Positions 12,391-24,185 of a stretch of DNA of 64,000 nucleotides are shown one piece after another. The position numbers and the translations under genes were made by a program. The stretch comes from Coprinellus micaceus (lineage: Eukaryota > Basidiomycota > Agaricomycetes > Agaricales > Psathyrellaceae): positions 682,001 through 746,000 of the forward strand of contig OX596341.1 in NCBI GenBank assembly GCA_951394405.1, written 5' to 3'. Within the stretch, counting starts at the first letter, position 1; every line of letters begins with the position of its first letter. A model generated the notes under the pieces. That model saw nothing but the letters and a program-made list of their open reading frames with translations, was not told the origin of the DNA and searched no databases.

Positions 12391-13852
12391 AAATGTCTCG
12401 CCACTTCGATGAGCGAAATATAGACCCTGCACTACTCAGTGACGATGCGCTATGAGCCAGGGCGTCTACTGGTATTGTCATTTTTGAAGATATTTACGAA
12501 GTCCCAGCGCTCGCGCAATGGGCGCCTAAATCGAACGCTGGCTGATGTGCAACGATAGCTGAGGGGTGCGTCATCCTAGGAGACACCTACAAGCTCGTAT
12601 AGCTCACATTATTCTATCATGGTATCTCGCATAGTTCCATCCGTGGTTCCTGTGGCAATCCACTCAATATCATTTCCAAATAACGTCAGGCTTCGACGAA
12701 GCCTCGGTGCCTATTGAAGCTCGACTCCAGTGGGAAGTGGAACTCTGTTCGCCCATTGTCAGGGTCCTCGTGTCGAATTGAGACCTGTAAGAGGGATAAA
12801 GGATGCCTGATTTCGACGCGGGGGTCCTTCTCCGAGCTCAAACGACCTTGTCGGTGGTTTGGGGGACGATGCTGGACGGGCACTAAATCCGATGGCTACA
12901 AAGCGGGGCGGTCACTTACTGTATCCACTTTCCTCGGGCTATGCTTCTTCGTACGTAGCAAATGCCTCGCTGCCATATCTACTTACCGACAGCCATTCCG
13001 ACAGGTAGTCGAGTCGAGAGCGACCTCGCACAATTCTGACACCGTCACCGAGGGCTGCCTTTGGGAGATGGTGACGAGGCAAACTTGAAGGCGGAGAATG
13101 TGTAATGGGATTTATGCCGTCCCGGGGTTACTGCAAGGATCCTGGCCTCTTGTTCGCAGATGTTCGCCCTAGTTATCCTGGGAGATGACTCGGCGATGGC
13201 CGAAAATTCTGGACATGGGTGTTTTCCCTACCCTGGCGGTTTCGCCCCACGTCTCTCGTTCCCTAAGCGGTGAAATATGGTGGGGTGCTTACTGGGAAGA
13301 CTTCAAGGGATAGCACTGGCTGAACAAGAGTCTTCATGGACATGAGGAGGGAGGTCGGCGATAGGAGCTGGAGCGCGAGTCACGTCGTCACCCGTCACGC
13401 GATCTGTCACGCTGCTGGTCACCTTTGCCAGCTGGATTTAGCGCCCGTGAAAGTCCTAACTCTTGCCACCAACCTCAGACTGCTAGAGACTGCCCAGAGG
13501 GTCCCTTAGACTTCGCAAAAGTCCTCTTATCCGCTTAGCGAGTAGGTGGTCCCTCGTCATCTCAGCTCACCCAGCCTTCTGGGTTACCAATTCAATCCTT
13601 CTTGTGTGGGCGCCAGACAGTCCTTGTGACCAGCCCAAGTGGGGTGGGCCAAACAGGTGCAACTGATATGGACGATAACATATAAACCAGCCCCGCCATG
13701 GAAGGTAGCTTTGACGGCCATCGAGCGACATCTAGGGACCAGCCTCAGAGAGGTCCAATTCTCCCTCAGGCTTGGCATCTCGAATTCGCTCTGCTTTCGA
13801 CGACACATCGACCAGGTCCTTCTTACAGAGAAACGAACCTCGTCGACTCCCG

Positions 13853-15127
13853 ATGACTCCTGAGTCATCTTCACCTGCGCCCAATATGCGGGCATATTTC
13901 GCTCGATACCCAGGCTTCACGTATGATCCAAGCAAAGCAGCCACCTCGGAGTTCCGTCGACTCCGTAGTTTCCTCAGTCGGCAACGAAAAGATTCTGGTA
14001 CAGAGGCCCCCCTTCGAGGGTTCAATGATGCCTTGGGAAACCAGTTCGGGGAGAAATACGGGAGAGAGTGGGATGACCTCTCGGCCTGGCATGGGCTTTG
14101 CCGTCGTATTGGAATCAGCCCAATCCCTGGAGAGCTGGAAGCGGCGCGGAAGGTAGGCCCGGATCGACTCCCACTGGTTGAAAGGCCATACCCCCTGATT
14201 GCAATTTATATATATATAGGCTGTGCGGGGGACCTACGTCAACCTCATTGATCTCATAGACGACGGACCGGATGGAGAGATACCTACATTCCCCACGAAG
14301 GGAGACCTGAGGGTCTACACAACAAAACAGAAGAAGCTTTTCGCAAGCGGCCAGTGGTACGATTCCAACGCCATACTCGCCTCGCTGCTCACTGGGAACC
14401 TGCCATCCGCGGAACAGAGTGGCAGCGCAGAGGACACCCTCGTCGACCCCCTGGACGCCGCCTTCGCATCCTTGAATGTTGGATCGAGTGCCCAACCTAC
14501 CGCACCGTCGACCTCAATCCACCAAGGCCCGTTTATTGAGCCCACCTCAGACGATGAAGGGGAGAATGTGCTCCCTTTAAGAGCGTTCTTCGCTCAGTTC
14601 ACTGGGTTCGCATACCGGTCCTCCAATTCAGCGACGTCGGAGTTTCGAAGACTTTGCCACACAAGGGGATGGAAGCGGGAGGATCCGGATCGCGCGGATG
14701 CCTATATCGATTGGAGTGACGCCATGGCTAACCAATTTGGAGTAAAATTTGGAGTTGACATGGGTGACCTCGACGCGTGGCAGCGACTCTGCGCGCGAAT
14801 CGAGATCGACCCTATCCCTGATGATCTCGAGGAAGCCCGTGAGGTGAAGTGAATCCATTGACCCCTTCGTTGGCCCAAGCGCTGACAGCCGTTATGTAGC
14901 TTGTTTTCAACAGTCACGTCAACTTGGTAGATCTCGTCGGCGAAGGGAAGGTCACGAAGTTCCCGACAGAGAGAGCTCTTAGCGTCTATTCTAAGAAAAA
15001 GGGCAAGATCTTCCCGTCTGACTCTTTAGCAGTCGGGGACATCCTAACTGCCCTGCTGCGATACATATACTTCCCACCTCCCGAAACCTCTCGTCGCACT
15101 TCCCTTGGGGCACTCATCCGTGCCTGA
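13853..15127 (+). CDS. Orphan basidiomycete protein with two copies of one domain
   Basis: No named function. Three exons, 13853-14152, 14220-14843 and 14900-15127, sum to 1,152 nt (383 residues). The protein holds two copies of a domain of about 150 residues. Each copy reads: aromatic-rich FxARYPGFTYDP or FAQFTGFAY, then ATSEFRRL, a helical stretch with NQFGxKxG, DLxAWxxLCxRI, PIPxxLExAR, and after the intron HVNLVDL or YVNLIDL, then FPT...L.VY...K.K.F. A linker with acidic and Ser/Pro residues separates the copies (about 14400-14570). Each domain copy is interrupted by a phase-0 intron at the same place, just after the ExAR(K/E) helix, and the neighbouring gene at 15620 repeats this. I know this type of sequence only from uncharacterised Agaricomycete proteins. 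The ATG at 13853 is the first in frame, and an earlier TTG-initiated extension is not supported. Confidence 0.72.
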
Positions 15128-15619
15128 TACGACTCAGCCATTGGGGTTCGAGCCTCCTGCAGCCTTGTACAACCTGATTTCATAGAGGTGATGCCCCACG
15201 CATCTCACCTCAACCTGTACCATAGTGTTACCGCCTAGTTGAGTATCTTATCTAGTCCTCAGCTGCTATCATCCTCACAGAAAGCTCGGCAAACGCCGAA
15301 CTTGGTGTTGAGATGGTGGGCGCTTAAGCTTATTCCCACGGACATCGTGGCCATCCCATGACCACTTATACCGCGACAGGCGGAAGATTCCCGTGGGTTC
15401 CAGAACCCCCATGACTAACCATATCAGTTACAAGCAAATACGGCCAATCAATAGGGTAGCAGCATAAATAGACACCCAAGTCACACCCCAACGTTTCCTG
15501 AGAACCACCACGCCACTCTTGAGACGAACCAGGGAGCTGCAAAGAGCCCCTCCCTGCTTCTGCCTCAAATCGGGCACTTATTCCTACATTCCTACGTACC
15601 TGCTCAGCACGGCAACGCC
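15128..15619 (+). other. Spacer between the two orphan paralogues
   Basis: No gene recognised. It should contain the 3' end of the upstream gene and the promoter of the next. No ATG lies in the domain reading frame of the downstream gene between the TGA at 15499-15501 and 15640, which is why a short first exon starting at 15620 is proposed for that gene. Confidence 0.5.
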
Positions 15620-16303
15620 ATGTCATCGCCTCCCAGGCCGTGCCGAGCACAGGCCCACAGCCGTCCAGTGAGGCGCCCCGTAAACGAACGCGCACCCGAA
15701 GCAAGCGCCACCGCACAGCAAGAGCCGCGCCCAAGGTCGGCCTCGAGCGCAGCCCCCTTGCCGGGTTCTTCCAGCAGTTCGAGGAACGGGGCTTCATCTA
15801 CGACCCCGAAGAGTCCCCAACGCTTGAGTTCAGTCGCCTCAACCGCGAGCTCGAGATAGAGAAGTACAGTAGCGAGCAGCAAGAACTGTGGAAGGTGTTT
15901 GGAAAAGCGATGGCGGCTGAGTTCGGACTCAGGTTTGGGAAGAATGTGAACGACCTTAGGGCTTGGCAGAGACTTTGCAAGCGTATTGGGATTGAATCGC
16001 TCCCAGCGACCGTACAAGACGCTCGCGATGTGAGTACATTCTAACACATACACTATGGTACCCTGACGCCATCTACAGATGTTCAAACAAACCCACGTCA
16101 ACATCGTCGAGCTCCTCACACTTCGTCTCAAGGATGGCGAGATGGAGAAGTTCGATACCGAAGAAGAACTGGGAGAATACACACGAAGCCGACCTGGTTT
16201 GACGTACCCAAAAAAGTTTGTCACCAAGGGGAGCCTCCTTTGGTACCTCCTTCGGCGTATCTGGAACCCGGAGGTGGAGATATTTAACGACCCAAAGTCG
16301 TAG
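15620..16303 (+). CDS. Orphan basidiomycete protein, single-domain paralogue
   Basis: A paralogue of the upstream two-domain protein with one copy of the same uncharacterised domain: FFQQFEERGFIYDP, SPTLEFSRL, AAEFGLRFG, DLRAWQRLCKRIGI, then HVNIVELL and YPKKFVTKGSLLWYLLRRI. The exon model is 15620-15679, 15736-16029 and 16079-16303, 579 nt in total (192 residues). The second intron (16030-16078, phase 0) sits at exactly the position of the introns in both upstream domain copies. The first exon is inferred. The only usable ATG (15620) is in another frame, and a 56-nt intron with GTAAAC donor and CCCAAG acceptor restores the domain frame (continuing VGLERSPLAGFF). If that intron is wrong, the start lies elsewhere. 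The gene is tandem to and co-oriented with its paralogue, which suggests local duplication. Confidence 0.65.
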
Positions 16304-16634
16304 TCGTTTAAGGGTGGGAGAAGACAAATTATCATGGCAGTCTACGCACACTATGTTCTCTCAGAAAACCTATCCAGCCTTTACCTACGCATCTACGCCC
16401 TTGTTCGGTGATTGAAAATGACTAAGGGGCCCGGATAAATGATCGTTTGAGGAGCAGATTCGCTCCACGTTGAGACAGCTCTTCTCACCGAACCCCCGGA
16501 TTTACTCACCTGGAGGCGCGTCGCTGGTGTCATTTCTCATGCGAAGGGTTCCTGGAATCCCTTTTTCGAGGGTCAGCGGACACGTAGCTATGGAAGGCGC
16601 CGATCGTGGGCCCCGGGACGATGAGCGGGCTCCT

Positions 16635-17921
16635 TCAAACACCCATATGAGGACAAACGAAAGAACCGTATTTGAATCTAGTGACACGGTACAAGGACTC
16701 GTCGAAGACAGGGACAACGCGACGAATATCCAGACTAGTTCCCACCAGTCCAGCTGTGAGACAGACGGGGCATGTTAAACACATAGTTATCAAACGCCAG
16801 AGGATTCGAACGTACACGGCAGGTCCAGGAATGGGATACGCCTGTGTGTACATCGGACGCAGTGAGCACGGCACGTCTGGTCGAGGCTCGAGATACGACT
16901 TACCGAAGTGTCTAAGGGTAGGCATGTCAGGATCATATTCAGGTCTAGTGAGCAAAGCATGAGGAGACTCACTAGTATAGACGTCGTAGACAATTCCAGG
17001 TGTTGTCCCAGTGTACGCGCCAGGGAACGAGACAAAGGAGGTGGGCAAAGCGGTTCCGCTACCGGTGACTTCAATCTGGATGCAGCTGGGGTAAACTTGG
17101 ACTCCAGGGTACGCCCAGGCTGGCAAAAAATCTATTAGCTGGGTAGAAGGTGGAACGACAAAGCAAACACTTACCGGCATGGAGGGCCAAACTGCGAGCA
17201 AAGGTTAAACTATCAGGGGAGAACAAGGCAAGAGGATCAGCTACTTACATCTCATGTCGAATGATATACTGTCCCGCCTTCAATTTCGCCGGGATCTTAA
17301 CACTGTACAAACCCTTATTAGCCACCAACTTCTCCGCCGCCGCCCACTTCCCACTCGAGTCCTTGCCACTCTGGTCAATCTTGAACCAAACGGCGCTGGA
17401 GCCAGGGTTCCACTTAGTAACATCGGACGGCGCACGAGCCAAGTACGTGATGATGGGGCCCTTGTGGCTGTCGGGCCACTCCGTCCAGTTGAAGGTGACC
17501 GTCGCGCCTGGGGCGACAGTGCCAACGAGGGGAGCTGGGGCACTGCCGACCACTCCTCCCGAGGACCAGCCATTGCACTGAACGCTGTAAGGAGGGTCGT
17601 CAGCTTTTACAGTTACACGTTGGCGACAGGGACGAGGAAACGAAGACGCACTCGATCAAAGAGAGGTCCTCGACCGGACCGTTGCCTGGAATCTTGCGGA
17701 TGATGCGCTGAGGAGGCGGGTTGTAGTACCTGTAGCCGAAGAGTATCAGATCCATAGCCGAGAGTGTGGAAGAGAGAGACGCACGGATCCGCATACGGGT
17801 TATATCCAGTGTATTTGGTAGACCCCAAAGTCACCTCCTGGACATAGCCGTGCGCGTTGGCCTGGAGCGCGAGGAGCAAGCTCGTAGCGGTCGCAGCTGC
17901 AATGGTGAAGAGAGAAGGCAT
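16635..17921 (-). CDS. AA9 lytic polysaccharide monooxygenase (GH61)
   Basis: Secreted copper enzyme that oxidatively cleaves cellulose or related glucans and boosts cellulases. The start ATG (17919-17921) opens a signal peptide (MPSLFTIAAATATSLLLALQ, then ANA) that ends directly before HGYVQEV, so the mature protein begins with the copper-binding His1. Further family marks are NPYADPYYNPPPQRIIRKIP, VQCNGW, FNWTEWPDSHKGP (second copper histidine), AVWFKIDQSGKD, AGQYIIRHE and VQVYPSCIQIEV (axial tyrosine). The last conserved piece is AYPIPGPAVYV. At least six introns are visible, including one that may flank an 8-nt exon near the 3' end. The stop at 16635 follows about 55 residues without family resemblance, so the true C-terminus may be spliced differently. 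A pseudogene copy lies at 10130-11300. A TATA-like TATTTAA lies about 45 bp upstream of the start. Confidence 0.88.
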
Positions 17922-20055
17922 GTTGTACTGGCTTGGGAATCATCACTACTCCCTCGTGCGTATTTAAGCAGAAGTCAAGGCCTACTGACGCAATACGGTC
18001 GCTACTCAAGGTCTTACACATAGCCAAGTAAACATCGGAAAAAGCCTCAGGTCACACGCAGGCAAAGTGGCTTCTTCTTCTCTCGCAGATACATTGCGAA
18101 TCGCCTTTTTGGGTATGGCGGCCGAGTGTTAGGGCACCGTTCCCGATAGGCGTTAGCGGAGTAACGCACAAGGGAAGTCGAGAGACCAGGAGGTTGCGTA
18201 GTGGGCAATTTCCCCGATCATTCGTTGCAGTGAACCGGATGTAGACAATTTTGGACGCGTGCAATTAGTGCCCATTCAACGAAGAGCTTCTCGTCTGTTG
18301 TATATGTTCTTGAGGTGCCTAGCGGCCCGGGACGTGTGAGTTAGTACCACTGAGCTCCAGAGCATTCGGTGTGGTACAGCGACCTGAGAGTTACTAGGTT
18401 TCCCCGAGCGTTGAGTGGGATGGACGCATGCATTTGCTCGAGGCTCAGCTGATGCAGCGTTTACCCCAGCCTCGTTGACCTAACGTTGCCTCAACCCGAG
18501 GATCCTCCAACATAGTACCTTGCACGAACGTTTAGCGTCATAAGCAAGAGACTTTGCGCATCATGGAGACTCACCTCAGCTTGCGGCTTCAACCTGGCAC
18601 TGGTTCGGATCTTCAGGCTATCAAACCGTTCTCAACGTTCTAGGGGTCTCTTCAAGTATCCTGAATACGATTCCTGTGACATAAATTGAAGACACAAGTC
18701 ACTGCAGGGTCGATGATGGTGGTTTGAGAAGAAGCGGCGTTTCTGCGAAGCGCCCGTTGCGTTGTGGCGCGAGGATCTAACAAAGACAAACACCCCCCAA
18801 ACAGGATATATAACTTGAACCACGCTCGGGCTCGAGAATTCCATCCCCAATTTCTTTCTTCCTTCCCCCCATTTTCACTGCAGTGGACGGCAGTCTTTAG
18901 ATCCTGGCCGATATAATTGAGACTCTGGAACTTGAAGACGTCGAGCATACACGGATCTCATGCCTTCCCAAGCGCAGGCTCAAGTGAACTGCCATTGGCG
19001 CCGCCCCATTCAAGTCCAGAACTTCCTGATACCTGGTTGTATGCGCGTTTTTCGTTATTTGAGAGGCTATAAGCATTCAAGACACCTCTGATAGCGCGGT
19101 TACACGTTATTCCTATTGGAATATCGCGTCCCAGCGGCGTCCTCATTGATCACGGTCTTGCAGAGAGCACTCACGACTGTTCCTCAACAGGCATCGGCTT
19201 GACATGATGACGGGAGTGGCGTTTGCCTAGCAGGCTAGATTACGCCTTTGGACGCTCGAAAACGTTGAGTTTGTGACCAAGATGCGAAGATTGGCGACGC
19301 CTGGGGAGGGCAGGGGTCCAAGTGGTAAGGCGTTCTATTCGCGTTCCTGAGCCTATTATTGAAGTAGAGTCCGACCCCGGATTCCGTATCGTTGCAGACG
19401 AAAAGTCCATGCGGATGAGGTATCCATTCGACAAGACCCTCGAAATCGGAAAGGTCGGCAAGTGGAGAAAGCTCGGACAGGATTGATCACCGTCACTCTT
19501 GACTCGACAGTCCTTCAAGATCTGGGCTCTTCCCTGGGGAAGGAGTGTGTACTGAGCATGCAGGATGTATCTCCTCCTCCCCTTTCTCTGCGGTGGCCTC
19601 AAGACACCCCACCCTGGTCATCGAAGGCACCAACAGTAAGTTTGGAGATACTCCAGTCGAGTGCAGTGTCTCGGTCTGGAGGCTCCCGAAGCGTCGAGGT
19701 TGAGACGAACAGTGGAGGCTTGTAAGTCAGGATTGAATTCTATGAACTGCTTGCTATTCATTTTATCGTCATGTAGGGTGATTTGAGGGTGATGGTGGTC
19801 GTGAACAAACAGGCAGACCCGGTGTCTTTAGGGAGAGAGAACATCAGGGGCTTGTGATGGAATTTGACACGGTTCATTTGGACTTCCTAATCCGCTCTAG
19901 TCCTGGTCAACTTTTCCGTGCCCCTTTCAGTCTGACATCTTCCAGTTGCTTTCACGTCGCCCTCATGAGCATTCCAACTGCTGTGCTCCGGCCTTCATAA
20001 GGTTTGCTCGTCTCTCCAAGCCATACTAGGCTCTTCGCGTCCAACCAATCCCCTC
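17922..20055. other. Intergenic stretch, one possible coding fragment
   Basis: The first 100 bases are the LPMO promoter. No complete gene could be assembled in the remainder. One open frame (19277-19486, +) has protein-like texture and is listed separately. A TATA-like GATATATAAC lies near 18806 without an obvious gene after it. Confidence 0.45.
19277..19486 (+). other. Possible exon or gene fragment, unrecognised
   Basis: An uninterrupted frame of 69 codons lies between stops and reads like a folded segment: WRRLGRAGVQVVRRSIRVPE, then IIEVESDPGFRIVADEK, then MRMRYPFDKTLEIGKVGKW. It has no ATG start and no neighbouring exon that I could join. I do not recognise a family. It could be a remnant of a decayed gene or one exon of a gene whose other exons I missed. 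Confidence 0.25.
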
Positions 20056-23000
20056 ATGTCGCGACAAACAGCATCGTCACACACCCCGTCCGCGTCGACT
20101 TCAGGATCGACACCTCAAGCCAAACGAAACATCTTCGGAATACCTGGGACTAACCGACGGCACTCGCTTGGAATATCGCCCTCAATGCCCAATGGCAACC
20201 CATCTCTCGCCGTGGCATCTTCACCCGGCCCCCCTACGACGCCTGCGGGTTCAGGAATCCCTTCTTTTCGCACCCTACGCTCATTTCTCCCCTTCGGCGG
20301 CAACAAGAATGCACCCCAACAACAAGCCTTCACGTCCCCCAGCACCCCCGCCACCACCAAGTCATCGTTCAGTTTTGCCACGGTCCGACGGTCAATGGCC
20401 AAGGACCGAGAACGCAAGATATCGTTAGGTGACGAAACCTTCAGGCCCCAGGTCATTTCCATAGGACGGTCAAAGAGCGACTCTCAAGTTGGCGAGGATG
20501 GCAATATTAGGCGATCTGTATCGCTTTCACGACTGGATGACCAGCTCTCGTCGTTAGATTCTCGCTCGTCTGACACAGGTACGAAAACCAGCCACTCCAT
20601 TCCGTGACGCGAATACTAACATTCATTCAGCACCTACGCTCCGCACGCCCTCTCCCGGTATACCGCTGTCGCAAGAACTATCGACTATTATTGAGGCAGA
20701 CAGCTCTGGAGTTTCCCGACACAATTTCCAGATTCCCATATCCCGTACCGCCTCCAGCTCACCTCCTGAATCACGCACGCCGTCACCCACCATTCTCAAT
20801 CCCGCATTTTTGCACCCCATGGCGAAAAGACCAAGTAACAACAGCTCCATAACGGCCAGGTCGTCAGACTTTGACGCAGACACGTCAATGCTCGAGATAT
20901 CGCCCACCGAAGTCGAACGAGAAGTGCTGGACGCAATGCGCGCGTCCGACTCACCGTCAATGTCGGCCCTCGACTGGTCCAATGCAGGTCAACCTGTCAT
21001 CATCGACGCTGATAGTGCCAATGATAGTTTTACGTCTGAAGAGCCAAGCATCTTACCCACACCCGACCCTGCGCTTATTGCGCTCCTCAGCCCGAACACT
21101 ATGGCAGCCAAAGCCAGGGAGCGGCAACAACCCCCTTCCCTTCTTCCTCGATTTCGGCAAGGTTCACAATCATCTGGCGGTTCTCCCACTTCTTCCCGCT
21201 TTCCTCCCTCTCCCAAAACACCAACCACCGCGACGGCGACGCCACGGCACTCACCACCGGGAGGCCTATCTCCGAGTCGGAGTCCCCCAGCCCCGACGTC
21301 CCCAGGTTCTCCCATGGCATCAACGTCGACACCAGCACGGAAAGCATTCAGCGCCAACTCGTCCCATCTCTTCACTCCCGCCGCGACGTCGTCACTCGCC
21401 CAGTCGACAGGTTCGAGACTTTTCAACCCATCAAAGTCTACCAATCCCGGAATTGGAAAGGGTCGGCCATCGGTGTTCAAGAATATGCTCTCGGGGAGCT
21501 CTTCCTCTCGGGAAGGTAATAGCACTCTGAGCAGTTCCATCAACTCGATGCCGTCGCCGACACCGAAAATATCGCTATCCATGCCTCCATCGCCGTCGAA
21601 GGTTCTTAGTTTGCACAGGGGTTCGCTCGACTCGAGAAGGTCGCCCGTTCGCGGCGCCTTTGCAGAAACACCAAGGCGGCCTTCCCTCGATTCTTCCCGC
21701 CCAAAGCTCGAGGGATCCCGCAGAACATCATTCGAAGTTCGACGGGGTACCCCAGCGAGTATCAAGCCCAAAGTCCCCAACCTACTCCTTCCGCGACGCT
21801 CTTCCTCCCCCGACCGCCCTTCACCCCTCGCCACCGACGCAACTCCCTCTCCCACTGTCCCCGATTCCCGAAGTGGATCTTCGTCGCCCTATCGCCCTTC
21901 ATTCGATTCCTCCTCCCGGCCTTCTCTTGACATCAGTCGACCTAGCTCGGTGGCCAGAATACGCGATCGGTCATCCCAGACGTCTTCTCTCCGCGGGCAC
22001 CCTGACCGACCTAGGACGACCGATAGGCTTTCCCCCGTACCCCACAGCGGTGGTAGCAGCACAGGGAGCAGCAACGGTCCGCCTGCTGCTCGTACAAGGA
22101 AGCGCAGTATGAGTGTACAGGAACGATTGGGCAGGACGCGCTTGTTCGGTCACATGTCCTCCAGCACGAACGCGTCTGCATATGACCTGAGCACGACGAC
22201 GTTGACTTCATTGACGTCGCAAGCTACCTCTCGACAAAGCGATATAGGGGGAGAGCCCCAGCCGAAACCGGACTGGATGAACGCGCGCGGTGCGTCGAGA
22301 GTCCTACGTGGGGTTGGGCTGCTGAAGGACCGCGATTCCGAGAGTAGCGATGGGACGGAGAGGTTCTCGTTACGATCAAAGAGAGATCGTAGCGGGAGTC
22401 TCGGTCAGGATTTGCGTGGGCATAATGGTGTCCTGGCACCTTCACCCTTGAGTGGAGGCGGAGCGCAGCCGACTGAACGCGTGATGGGGAGGTTCGCGTC
22501 GATGCGGGGTGCTGCATCGGATTACAATCCTTCACACAACGGAAGAGCACTATCCCGGATGGCGTTCTCGGATGTGGGAGGGGGAGGGTCGTCTCATAGG
22601 CGCGGTAGTGGGTCTTTCTCGGCGCATGGCGGTGGGTCGGGCAATGGGCTCATGGAGAGCCCTACATTCACGGCTTCGAGCTCAAGTCGCGATCGCGAGA
22701 CCCCCAGGTCGGCTGTATCGACTGCTGCGACCAGCGTATCGGGGCACGGCGGTAGAGACAGGGATGAGATCCGCGACCTCAAGGACAAGCACGTCGTTGA
22801 GATGGAGGCGCTCCTCAACGCGCTCTCCGACTCGCAGCGCACAGTTCGTATGCTCCGCGAGGAGAATAACGACCTCCGGGACCGTTTGGATAAACTGGGG
22901 AACTTGGAGGCGGAGAACGACGAGCTGGGGCACATGTGCAGCGACTTACAGAGGGATTTGGCCCAGATGAAGCGGCACAACGAAGTGTTGAGGGAGCAGT

Positions 23001-23719
23001 TGGATTTACAGAGGTCAGCGGACCTTGGAAGGCGGACGAACGAACGGCTGTCGCCTCAGTGGAAGTCGATATCGCTGCGAACACCTGTGCCAAGGCAAGC
23101 TGTCTCTGCGAGGAGCTCCCGGTACGAGCACCAATTCCGACCTCAGGAAGACGTGGATACGCGTGACGTGCCGACTCCAGTTCGCAGTGCGCCCCCTGTG
23201 TTTGAGCGTGAAGATAGTGACGACCGGCATGATGATGCCCTCACCCTTGAAGACCTCGATCCTTCAGCCACGCCCCACGTCTCGTCCAGCACTCACATTC
23301 GGAGAGGAAGCGACACGTCCTCTGTCTTCCCCATGCCCCCTCCCAACATGTCGATGATCATGCAAGAAGGAGATCCCGGCCATAGCTTTTTCAACCAACT
23401 TCAAAGCGGTGTGCTCAGCAACTACAACTTTCCACCGCATTCCCCCGGTGAGGGAGCAGCTACTCCTATGAGTCGGGCGAAAGTCTCGGAGCCCGAGTTC
23501 AACGACCACAATGATTACAACCATACGTTTAACACGTCCGTGTCGTCCGCGTTGAGTATCAATCGGACAATGGCAGGAAGCCCAACAGAGAGTTTGAACC
23601 TTGATCCCTTGCATGATAGGCACCTTCGGGACCTTGAGCAGGTGGATTTGGGTGTTAAGCTCGATGAAATGAGGAAGCAGACTTTGGGTAGGCTGGTGCC
23701 CGACCCAGATGCTTGGTGA
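20056..23719 (+). CDS. Ser/Pro-rich protein with C-terminal coiled coil
   Basis: Two exons, 20056-20578 and 20631-23719, join in frame to 3,612 nt (1,203 residues). The product is unrecognised at family level. The first 850 residues are low-complexity Ser/Thr/Pro/Arg with many SP and TP sites and RRxS-type basophilic sites, as in cytoskeletal or polarity regulators controlled by CDK, MAPK or PKA. Near residues 885-965 a heptad-rich stretch (VEMEALLNALSDSQRTVRML, REENNDLRDRLDKLGNLEAE, then LQRDLAQMKRHNEVLREQL) predicts a parallel coiled coil. The acidic C-terminus ends in LVPDPDAW. The intron is 52 nt, with CTAAC as its likely branch point. The start ATG is the first in the open frame. Homologues known to me are annotated only as hypothetical basidiomycete proteins. 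A septum or microtubule role is possible but not shown. Confidence 0.75.
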
Positions 23720-24185
23720 TTCCATATACAGTCACGAACCTTTTACCTCATCCTATCTATAGCCTTCTCAACTGTTCTTCTTTTCCATTTCTCGGTTAGA
23801 TTGCTTTCATTTTTCACAGATCCCTTCTCATTGGATTACTCATTGGCTCTTTTGGATCTCTCGTCATTCGTTACTTATTTTCATTCCTCTTTAACCGGAA
23901 ACTTCGGAAAGATTTCCATTACACCTCTTCGTTCTAACCTATCATACAGCTCCCTCTACCCCTGTACTATGCCCGTCAGTTTAGTCTCCCTTCATTGGTC
24001 ACCACTCGCTTTCCTAGTAGACAGACTGTTGTGCCACGACGAACTTTAAGTTTTGAAGTCAGCTATTCCATATCTATCTACTACATAAGACCCCCTAGGA
24101 TTTTCCTCGCTATCTCTACTACCTGCTATCGTTAGTCTCAATTACGTGCTTAAGGAAAGGAAGTCCATGGCGCGAATGCAAGCAA
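23720..24185. other. Shared 3' region of convergent genes
   Basis: A pyrimidine-rich, AT-richer stretch between the convergent coiled-coil and secreted-protein genes. It is consistent with the two 3' untranslated regions, and no gene is seen. Confidence 0.55.

Larger units (their letters stand above)
11301..13852. other. Gene-poor stretch with small repeats
   Basis: No coding gene could be supported in these 2.5 kb. The stretch holds a pair of inverted short repeats (11871-11911 and 12107-12164) and a long-stem hairpin (12341-12390), described separately. Open frames on both strands are short, unrelated to known families and mutually overlapping. The last few hundred bases are presumably the upstream region of the orphan gene that starts at 13853. 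Confidence 0.5.
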
